Part shown: positions 13,173-22,404 of the stretch, in pieces | Layout of the letters: every line of letters begins with the position of its first letter | Numbering within the stretch: position 1 is the first letter of the stretch | Assembly (NCBI RefSeq): GCF_963924245.1 | Contig: NC_086286.1 | Location: forward strand, 96,060,639-96,124,638 | Length of the DNA stretch: 64,000 nt | Direction of reading: 5' to 3' | DNA from: Chroicocephalus ridibundus | Taxonomy: Eukaryota > Chordata > Aves > Charadriiformes > Laridae | The notes under the pieces: model-generated | Told to the model about the DNA's origin: nothing | What the model saw: only the letters and a program-made list of their open reading frames with translations | Database searches by the model: none | Translations under genes and position numbers: made by a program

Positions 13173-13177
13173 CAGCT
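13173..13177. repeat. Target-site duplication (right copy)
   Basis: CAGCT lies immediately after the terminal CA of the proposed LTR and pairs with 12386-12390. Confidence 0.55.
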
Positions 13178-14744
13178 TTGGCCAACCCTTCTGCTCCCTC
13201 AGCCGGCCCACCACCATCCATGTGTCTTGATGTCCGCACACGAAGCATTCAAATGCATTCCAAAGGCCAGGGGTCTGCAGTGGGCTGGCCGTGAGAACCA
13301 GCGCCCGGTGGGGAGGCAGTGCTGTGCACCGACGACCCCAGATTCCAGGAGGAATTTCGCACAAACTGGTGCAAAAACACAACAGGAGCAAAAGACACAA
13401 CAGCAGCAAAAAAATGTGAAAGACGGGAAAGGAGTGTGCCTGGAGTCTTGGAGGAGCAGAGATGGCAAGGGAGACTGGCACCAAGCTGCCTACGTCTGGC
13501 TACAGCGTTAACTGCTGGGGCTCAGGGAATCGTTTTCTTATCAAGGACTAATTTGAACATACAGGCTCAGCGCATTATAATTACCCAACACAGAGCAGAC
13601 TGCAAGATGCGTGTCGCATGCTGTGGGACTAGGCACTATTTCCAGCGATCCCATAGAAGTGTCATAGGATGATACTCTCAGCTGCACGGTGCCAACTAAT
13701 AGTTTTCTTCATTCCGGTTTCCTTTGTTCATGTTAAGATAGGCTTTATTTCTCTTTATGTGTCATTTAGCTTGATAAATCAATTTGAAAAATTACTTGCC
13801 AAACGCTTAAGCAAAGATTATTTCCAAGTGTGTGTTTCTTTTGGAGAAAATCTGGCCAAGTATCTTCTGATCTGTTCCTTCATAGGAGAGAGAATACAGT
13901 CAGGATATGCCAGATCCTCCGCATACTCCAGTTATTTTTTTCCCCTTAGTTCTTACATGTTTCAGTTTTACAATTGCTCCCACGGGTCATAATAAACCGA
14001 GATATAAAGAATATTCAGCATATTTTGAAAAATAACAAGCTGTATCCTTTACAGGAAATGCGGGTTGAGGCATACTATGCAAACTTGTCATGTCCTTTAA
14101 TCTCACTTAACGGGGACATAGTTCAGCCATGCTGGTTTCTTCAGAGCATGTGCTGATAGGATTTAATTAATAAATCAGATTTCAGATTCTGCGACTGCTA
14201 GAAAACGTTCAGCAGCAAAGTCATTTCGACTGAGCTGCTTTTCAACATATTATCCTTCTGCTGAAAGATCCCCAAATGAATCCAATATTTGTCTCCAGCG
14301 ATGAGGAGAGCAATGACCCACTATAAACAGCACTGCCTGGCAGTCAGAGCTTGTCATCGTCAAGTTACTGCCACAGCAGCTCATTCCCAACCTTGCTGAG
14401 TAAACACAGGTATTAAATCATTCAGCTGATGGAAAAAAATGCAGACTCCATTAAAATCCGTGTATTATGGTGTTTCTAGATTTCACTTTTTGAGTAGTGT
14501 GTTTTAACAAAACCCTGGCTTCTAGGAGATGGGAGTGCGAGCTGAGGCAGTGCTATATGCCTTAGTACAGAAATTTTCCAGCTATTCCAGCACAACAGTG
14601 CTACCAGTTTAGTGCACTTGTGAAACCCGCTATGAAATGACTACGAAAGTAATGAACGCCAAGCAGATTGCTCTGGATCTAGAAGAGCTGCTCTGGGTGA
14701 AACCTCCAGCGAAAGAAAAGCTTCAGTGACCAAAAATGAGAGCA
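13178..14744. other. Intergenic, nothing recognised
   Basis: There is no gene or transposon that I can support. An open frame at 13669-13992 has no recognisable content. Part of the segment around 13370-13420 is CA/AG-rich. Confidence 0.5.
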
Positions 14745-14927
14745 GGATGCAGAGATGAGGGTGGGATGCAAAGATGAGGGTGGGATCATAGAATGGTTTG
14801 GGTTGGAAGGGACCTTAAAGATCATGTAGTTCCAACCCCCCTGCCATGGGCAGGGACACCTCCCACTACACCAGGCTGCTCAAAGCCCCATCCAGCCTGG
14901 CCTGGGATGCAAAGATGAGGGTGGGAT
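14745..14927. repeat. 19-bp tandem repeat interrupted by a CR1 tail
   Basis: Units of GGATGCAAAGATGAGGGTG occur at 14745-14763 (one mismatch, G for A), 14764-14782 and 14905-14923. Units 2 and 3 are separated by a CR1 fragment. A 25-bp perfect direct repeat (14762-14786 and 14903-14927) brackets the CR1. Confidence 0.8.
14787..14902 (-). mobile_element. CR1 LINE 3' fragment
   Basis: About 116 bp begins CATAGAATGGTTTGGGTTGG on the + strand, the reverse complement of the conserved avian CR1 3' terminus. It continues through the typical GGGACCTTAAAGATCATGTA and TGCCATGGGCAGGGACACCT segments. The copy is severely 5'-truncated and non-coding. It sits inside the 19-bp tandem repeat, flanked by a 25-bp identical direct repeat. 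Confidence 0.9.
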
Positions 14928-17900
14928 AAGGGCCTGAGCAGACATGCAGCTCAGGTGAAAGAAGTCTTTCACCAAACAGGGGTGGCATCCTTCCTCCCAG
15001 CACAGACACACAACCTTGCCTCTTCATAGGGGATCTCTAGTGTCCGAGAGCCATCAGATATCTACCATGTTGACTAAGTTAAAAAACACCTCTGCAGGAA
15101 AACAACAGTGTGCTCCAGAACTGTTCTGATGATTAACTTGAAAACACGCATTTGCCCATAAAGCGTATTTTCTGCTGTGGACAGCTGAAGGACACACAGA
15201 AATTCAGTATCTCTGCTGCTGCAACTACTGAGACCTGAAAAACAGGTTCATTACCAGTTCTACAGGTGTAGCAGGAGGATATGGATCTTGTGTCTTTGGT
15301 TTCACTTGTTCTTGGTGCTCTTCACTTGATCAAGCAGAGTTGTTCCCGTTTCTGGTTCATTCTTCCTTTGCTCCGATCTGTGTCGCAGGCAGTGTTTGGG
15401 AAAAGCACCTGCCTCTCCAGCACCATTCTGCATCGGCAGATCTCCAAGAACTTTACAAAAATAAAAGAAATGAGGCAGATTTGGGACAGTTGATGGGGCA
15501 GGCGGGTAGGGAAGTGCTGTGGATCAATGGATGATGCTTGAGACGAGCAGGCAGAAGAGTTGTCATGTGAAAAACACAGTGTGGTAGGTCCTGGGGTGGT
15601 ACCCAAGCTCCCTAAATCCTCTGTGGCTGCCACTACAGCTGAAACCCACCGAGCAGACCTGTCCTTGTGCTGGTCCACCTACAGAGAATAAGCTACTGCT
15701 ACAAGCAAGCACACGCTGCTTCAAGTGGCTGTGGCTTCTATGGGGAACCTACAGGTTTCAGCCCTGATGTGCCAATGCCATAAAAGTATCACAATGATGT
15801 TTTGGGGTTTTTCTCCTCCAATTTTTAAAGAAAATTACTTGTAAAAGCTACATTAAAAGAAAACCATAAAATCAAGCACTCACATATTATGAAATGTAAG
15901 AATTACAGTTAGAGTCTTTAATTCGACGCCTTTTTGTCCCTGCATGATACAATCTTTAATTATATTCCACCAGCTGAACCATAAGAAAAATGCTACTGCT
16001 TATTTTTACTGGTAATTTACTATAGAAAATAATATGCTAAACATGAATGACATGTTCAGTGATTTAATATTACTGAAGTAATAATACAGTAAAATATTGT
16101 GGTGTTACTTGTTCGCTCCTCATACAGCACTCACTGTACAAATGTTTTAGTGAACAGCACAGAAAGCCTGGAGCTTGAAAGTATCTTTTGGCAAAAAACC
16201 CCCACTTTTAGTCAATGAGAAAAGTTATCTCAGAAAAAAGCAAAGGATGGGGACTAATTATTTTGCTTTCTCATCCCAGACATTCAGCTAGAGGAAGTGA
16301 AGCTTTACGAACCTCATATGATAAGTGCGAAGTGAGCAGCTTGTATTGCAAAACTGAATTGTTAGTTCGTGCTGTTTGATGGCACCTCCCCAACATACAC
16401 AGGGCCCTGACCCTTAAAAGCTCCTGCACAGTGCATCTGTTAAAGTCACACACATTTACCATCACAAGACTGTCCAAAAATGAGTAAATCCCAGTTCTTG
16501 CAATACAGTATTTCATGTTCTCCCCTCTTTTCTTTCTGCAGTCACCTCTACTCCAAATTTTAATTTGCTAGGAAATTACACATTTAATATTTTCTGGTCT
16601 ATTCCTGGTAGAAGGTGCAAAGAGATACAGACATTTACTGTTCTCTTACAATATTACAAATATAACTTGGTTTAAATTTAAATAAATATGTAAGATCTTG
16701 TACCAGGAGAATTGCTGTCTGTGTCTTCAAAGACATTCATTAGAAATATTTCTAGTCACAACCTAACTGTTTGCCTCTGAATATTAGATTTTTTTTGCTT
16801 TTTACTAAAATCAAGTGGTACTAACTAAATTGTCCTGTTGCCTTTAGCAAGACAAGGAGAAAATTCCTCTGATACCAGAAGGGCAAAACTGGGCCCTTCG
16901 TTCTTTAAACAACGATTCAAAGTCACATTGCCCTTATTGTTGGCCTTCAGCACTGAAGATTTTCCTCATGCCTGGCTTCACTTTGACTTCATGGCTAAGG
17001 TTTCAGCTAATGATGCTATCAGACAATAGCGGAACGCAATTCAAAACAACTACTGGAAAAATCCCTACCCTCTTCCAAAGCTGCCAGGTTAGGACAAAAG
17101 AAGAGCTGTAATACCTACTGCAAAGCAAACACAAGCACTGAAGCCATCAGGCCTATATCTGTACGTAGATTTGCTCACTACTCATTTAGGGTTTTGTTGT
17201 TTCAAGTCTAAGTTGCAAATGGTTTGATAACATGGCCTGAAAACAGACAGAGCTTTTGCATCTGTGATTCTATGATCTTTTGAGAACTGGCTGTGGTCTT
17301 TTGAGTTGTTTTGTTGTTTTTTTTTTTTTTAATTTTTTCAACCACAGCATTACTCCACAATTAACTGTTGCACTGTCCAATGAAGCTCAGCAGAGATAGC
17401 AAGCATATGCCGTCATGGTCAGTACCTCATGTCTAGTCTTTTATTAGGGAGCTCAGGTCTTTGTTGTTAGCATATACTTCTTTTATGATGCTGTACAGAG
17501 TTAAACCATGGTATTAATAATTACAGAGAGAGAAGAGGGTTACTGTTAATATTGGGGATATTATGGGCATCCCTGTGAGGCACTAAATCGAACCATATCA
17601 GTCAAGAGGAATATTTTGCTACACTTGAGAACTGAAGTCTAAAAGTCACCTTTGATTAAATTGTAAAATAGTATTTTCTAAGCTGTGTTAATTTTACTTT
17701 GAAGTCCAGAGTGGCAAAACCGCAAGGTTCCTCTTACTCTGATCATCTTTTCTGAAGGTTAAACACTACATACCGCTCCCTAACTGTAACTCACTGTGTG
17801 CCTGGTAAAATACCGAATTGGACATCTGAAGCTCTCCTCTTTACCAGCGAGGCCACTTTAAAAAGCTGTCTGCTGTGCTTTCAAAGAAACCCATCGCTGT

Positions 17901-20100
17901 GTTCCAGTGCTGAAGACAATAGTGGAGGGCAAAGATCTAACCCCTCTTGCCCAAGTGTTACATATTCACATTACATCCCCTGCAGATGAGAAACCATCAT
18001 TTAAATGAAGAAGAAAACAAATTTTGGATCAGGGTGTTTTTCTGAGTTATACTTTCAATCAGAAATGAAGTGGCAGAACTGCCCAATCTTTGTATTATTT
18101 ATTAAGCATGTTCATTATGGTTGTATCTATCAGCCAACCCACACCAGATCATCTTGTGCTAGACATCATAAAACCAAGAGCTGTACTGAAAGTTGGATTA
18201 TGCAGAAAATAATTTTGTATCGCTGAAATGTGTTGCTTGGAGGAGTGCCTAACTTTGCAACTTTTTAACTACAAACATTTTTGGAGTAAGAAAAATGGCA
18301 TAATATTAATTTCACCCAAAAGCTCAGACTGTATAGGCCATGCTACTCAGAAATGGAACATCAGCCAGAACATGTTGGTTGTTTGTGGCTGCAAACAGAC
18401 AGAGAAGAGGCAGAGAGAGGCAGTCACAGCCGCAAGGGAAAGGTGGAAAATGCGAGCCTGAGAGAAACTTGAGGACTCTTTCTTTCTTGTAGAAAACAAA
18501 CTGGAAGAAAGCTAGGAGTACTGAATAAATACTGAAGAAGGTATGTTCTTCCACAAGAAAGCGGAACTTTCTCAGTGCCACTCCCAACCCTACCCTTGTA
18601 GACCCTGGTTTTCTGGTGGAAATAATCTGTGAGGTCATGAGTATTGGCTCAAACGGGATTTGAGCCACATTTCTTGAGTTTGGATCAGAAAAGGCAAGAA
18701 TATATCACTGGTTTTGCCCTTAATGTTGCAGTGCGTTTGTCCTTCATTAAAAACTAAAATAAAATGACTGTGCTTTTTCTTTCTCCTAGCCTCCCACACA
18801 GCAGCTCTGCTGCGAATCAGATGCCATGTAGGGTAGGTACCTCTTCTTTCCAAATGTCTTGTTTAATCTCCGCCTTCCCTTCTGTTCAGCTTCTTTTACA
18901 GTACAATGAACCCCAGGCTTTGTCCACCAGTCTGTGTATACATTAGGTCCACAACTTTGTTTGTAGTTCTGATGACCTCTGGGGAGAATATATCAACACT
19001 TTTTCATCTTACTAGAGCAATGAAAGTGAGTAAAACACAGTTGTTTTGTCCTTGAGCAATGGCTTTGATGAGGAAGTTATCTTGGTAATTAAAATAACCC
19101 ATCCCCCCCCCAAGGACTCTGAATGGCTTCTCTATTAATCACTACAAGGACACCATTGACTTACTGCGTTTGTGAGAAACATGCCCGTAACAAAGTAGAC
19201 ACAATTTTTTTCTAACTCAAAAAGCATTTCATTTGGCAGGGCCTAATAGCTTTCCCTCACAGATATTACATTAATAAACTGTGACTGAAAAAAGTTAGTA
19301 AATATAACTCCACACATCTTAAATATATGATTGAACTTTATATGTTTACCAAGCTATTTTAAGTGTAAAACAGTAAGTTCAGATCTTCAAAGGTCGGCAA
19401 GATTGGGCTAACCCAGCCTTCCGATTGATCCATCTGGGTGTTAAAGCCTGCTGAGAGCTCACCAGACATCAGCCGAGCAGCAGTGCCCATCCCTGCTCTT
19501 CTTAGCCCATGGCAAAGTGAGATGTGATGCTAACACAAACCTCTTCCCCCGTGAAAGCAGCTCAGGAAATGCTTTTCTCACATTTGAAACAGTTTATGGG
19601 CAGGAACGTGGCCAATTACCACAGCTCAATCAGTGGTGGCTCATAAAGGCGTTGCAAATCACCTATGTATCTGCTGTGAGCAACGAACGTCTGATTTTAC
19701 CCACGGATCAGGAAGCTGGACATGGCTTTTGCAGGAGGGATTTGTGGAGTATAGATCTGAAACTACTCCAAAATTTTTGCTCTGCTCTGCTGCTGAGATT
19801 TGGCTGAGCCTTGAGATAACTATTCCATGTATAAATACTAGATGTCGTTGTTCCTTCAGCATCTCTTAACATCTTGTCCAACTTGAGCTGTGGGTTGTTG
19901 GGGGCAGGACTGTCCTTGGCAAGATGTTTGTACCACAATGGCATGCCCAGGCTCTGTCCCCGGACTTGTGCCCGGCAGTGACAGAAATACAAGCCTTACA
20001 GACAATAGTAACACCTGAACTTCTGGGCTAAAACCCCCCAGACGCCAGAAAGGTACCAAGTCGGCTCAGTAGGTCAGATCTTAATTGACAAACAGAAATG
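14928..20100. other. Intergenic, nothing recognised
   Basis: AT-rich sequence without supported exons, RNA genes or transposons. The open frames at 15281-15493/15322-15678, 18324-18668 and 19517-19807 lack recognisable motifs and overlap frames open on the other strand. A C run is at 19104-19113. Confidence 0.5.
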
Positions 20101-20131
20101 CAGCAAAAAAAATCTAAGCCAAGGCTATGTT

Positions 20132-20521
20132 TTGAGATACGCAGGAGAGGATGCTGCCACCGATGTGCTTATGGACTGGTACTCAGCTCTCAAGAGGCTG
20201 AGAAAGAAGGACCTCCGTGACACATATGGGAGAAAAATCCAAGTTCTATTTTTGTTAATTGTAATATTGATGACTCTCCCATGGGCACAAGACGCAGTGT
20301 ATGGCATACAAGCTGGAATTAGCCTCTATTATTCTTATATCTTTGCCATGGGACTCCTACTATGGCAATCCTCATCAAAGGGCAAGAGTCACAGACGTTC
20401 TTCCCAGGCAGGGGGAAGCCCACAGGGGCTAGCCACCAGCACGCTCTTACTGCCAGCATTCAAACTCAGCAGCAAGCCACTGCAGACTACTTGTCTGCCA
20501 CCACTAATCACTATGGATTGA
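20132..20521 (+). other. Unidentified 129-codon open frame with hydrophobic segments
   Basis: The frame starts ATG 20132 and ends TGA 20519-20521. A charged N-terminal part (LKRLRKKDLRDTYGRK, about residues 21-36) is followed by a strongly hydrophobic stretch (VLFLLIVILMTLPWA, about 38-52) and a second one (ISLYYSYIFAMGLLLW, about 63-78). This pattern resembles an internal signal peptide or membrane anchor. The C-terminal third is serine-rich and low in structure. I recognise no family. It lies just upstream of a decayed LINE relic, so it may be transposon- or retrovirus-derived, or simply chance. Confidence 0.25.
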
Positions 20522-20590
20522 GAGCAAATGTATAAGGAAAATGTGCTGAAACAGGTGGAATTAAGTGGAAAGTGGGATAAAATGCAACAG

Positions 20591-20985
20591 GGCTTTGCCA
20601 AAAGTAAATCTTGTGAGGCAAAACCAGTACCTGCTGTGAGAAGTAAGGCTCCTGAATAAGGGGAAGGCAGATCCAGTGGGACTAGACCTCGATCAGCATT
20701 TGGCACGATTTCACAGAAAGCTGTGACAGGGGCTGGCAAGGTGCTGCAGGGTGGGTAAGAAGCTGGCTAAAGGGAGATGCCACAGAGGGAACGCTCCCTC
20801 GCAGAAGGAAGCTCCAGACGGATCAGGCATTACACTGAAGTTTAACAGGTTCATCCACAGACTTGGCACCAAATTATGGGCTGTACTGGTGAAATTTCCT
20901 GATGGTGGGGCTGGGAGGGACAGCCAGGAGAAAGAAGGATTGGGATAGCCTAAAAAGAGATTTACTTGATTGTGAGGACTGGAAT
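20591..20985 (+). mobile_element. Decayed CR1-like LINE reverse transcriptase relic
   Basis: Shifting among the three forward frames recovers pieces in the order of a CR1 reverse transcriptase: GFAKSKSC (cf. FTKGKSC), then LNKGKADPVGLDLDQ (cf. the segment before motif A), then KKLAKGRCHRG (cf. the NWLDGRTQRV segment), then RFIHRLGTKLWA (cf. FISNMDSGIEC). Frameshifts and stops interrupt it throughout, so it is an old, dead copy. Recognition is by motif order against the intact CR1 copy at 25.6-26.7 kb. No 3' tail was found. Confidence 0.5.
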
Positions 20986-20993
20986 ATGAAACA

Positions 20994-21045
20994 CATGTAT
21001 AATATATACATGTTATATACATACACACACACACACATATAAAAC
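20994..21045. repeat. AT/AC-rich microsatellite with short palindrome
   Basis: A nine-base inverted repeat (ACATGTATA, 3-base spacer, TATACATGT; 20993-21013) runs into a short AC dinucleotide array. It is ordinary simple sequence. Confidence 0.6.
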
Positions 21046-21256
21046 ATGATGAAAGTTTAAGCAACAAGCAAGGTAATGTATTTTGATATTAAACAATACA
21101 TACACCCAGTTTTGGAGTGTATAACCATGACTTACTGAGTGGAGTATACTTGTGGGTCACATGATGAGTGTAACAGTTATGGGAAAGGCAATGACACCCC
21201 AAGACGGTGGCTTTCATCTCTGAATTATTATTATTTCTTTTGCTCACTCTTCTGGG

Positions 21257-21265
21257 TATATAAGG
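21257..21265 (+). promoter_or_regulatory. Isolated TATA-box-like element
   Basis: TATATAAGG is a strong TATA consensus. It sits about 570 bp upstream of the first CCAAT box of the CpG-island promoter. Initiation would be expected near 21285-21295. No coding exon follows directly. It could be an alternative upstream start, a repeat remnant, or coincidence. Confidence 0.25.
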
Positions 21266-21823
21266 GACTCTGTGCTCCTCACACTCCAAAGCTGATGGAA
21301 GGACTAATCAGAGGCGGCTTTTGCCTCTGCCAAAGACAAGTCAGAGACAACGCTTCCCACTTCATGAGGCCGCTCCGCTCCCCACCAACCTCTCCTCTCC
21401 CTGGACCGCGGCCGGGATGTCCTTCTGCTTTTCCGCAAGCCCTTTTTGCCTCCTACCCCTCCCACCTCACCAATTAGTACCCGGGGAGGGAGGCAGGCGG
21501 GGCAGGGCGGCAGGGCTGCAGGGCCGGGGTGCTGAGGCCGCTGCAGGCCCCGGCGCCCACCGCTGAGGGGACAGGGGTCAAGGCGCGGCGCGGGCCGGCG
21601 GGGCCCAACAGGGACGATCTGCCCGCTCCTTCCCGCTCAGCACGCCGCAGCTCTGCGAGCCGACACCGCCTCTCAGCGCCGGAGCCCCGAGCCGGGCCCG
21701 CGGCGGCGACAGCGCTGACCCCGCTGTCGCTGCCGGCCAGCGGCCGCCTCGGCGCGGCGGGGCGGGGCGGGGTGGGGTGGGAGGGGAGGGGAGGCGGGCC
21801 TTCTGCCCACCGCTCCCCGCCCC

Positions 21824-21903
21824 ATTGGCTCACCCTGGGGGACTCTCCGAGCTCCCCGGCGCCTCATTGGCCGGGGCTGCCCCTTTCCCCCTAAGCTAAT
21901 TGG
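21824..21903 (-). promoter_or_regulatory. Array of three inverted CCAAT (ATTGG) boxes
   Basis: ATTGG occurs at 21824-21828, 21866-21870 and 21899-21903, with contexts CCCATTGGCT, CTCATTGGCC and CTAATTGGCG. Spacings are 42 and 33 bp. CCAAT boxes in either orientation bind NF-Y, and clustered boxes at about 30-40 bp are common in NF-Y-dependent TATA-less promoters. Transcription probably starts within about 50-150 bp downstream, around 21950-22050. Confidence 0.6.
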
Positions 21904-22049
21904 CGGAGCGGGACGGGATCCCCTCCGGCGGCGGCGGGAGTGGGGGGGCCGGGTGGGGGCGGTCGGTCGGTCGGTCACCTGCGGCCGCGGCGGCCCCGCT
22001 CCCCGGCCCCGCCGCGGCGGGAGGGGAGAAAGGGGTTCGCCGGAGGGAG

Positions 22050-22404
22050 GCGGCGCCGCAGGGCCGGCGGCCGTGAGGGGGAACGCCGGAGACACAAAGA
22101 ACATGGCGAGGGGAGGAGGAGCCTGCGCCCCCCTCCCCCGCCGGGAAGGGCGCTCCGGGGGCGGACAATGCCCGGCCCGGCCCGCCCCGGCCGCGGCGGC
22201 GCCGGGGGGGGGCGGCTCGGCTCCCCTCCCAGGCCCCTGTCGCCGCCCCTGTGGCAGGGCCTGGCGGGGGGCTGGGCCCGGCCCCCGCCCCGCCGGACGG
22301 GACGGGACGGGCTGGGCTGGAGGCGGTGGTGGCGGCGGCCGGGAGCGGGCCCACCGCAAGTTTCGCCCGGAGTGGGAAAGTTGGGCCCCGGCGGGACCGG
22401 CCAG
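22050..22404 (+). other. Candidate first exon (5' UTR, possibly start of CDS)
   Basis: The 3' boundary is a strong donor CCAG|GTGAGG at 22404/22405, with a second donor GAG|GTAAGG five bases later. The start is estimated from the CCAAT array only. An ATG in strong context (AACATGG, 22103-22105) opens a frame to the first donor, about 100 codons beginning MARGGGACAPLPRREGRSGG. The composition is what any GC-rich sequence would give, and all frames are open here, so coding status is undecided. Confidence 0.4.

Noticed and set aside
17258..17275. CR1-like terminal motif (GTGATTCTATGATC)
   Set aside because: Only about 12 bases match the CR1 end and no CR1 body lies upstream; chance is sufficient.
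20993..21013. Nine-base palindrome ACATGTATA/TATACATGT
   Set aside because: It sits at the edge of an AT/AC microsatellite and is expected of such sequence.
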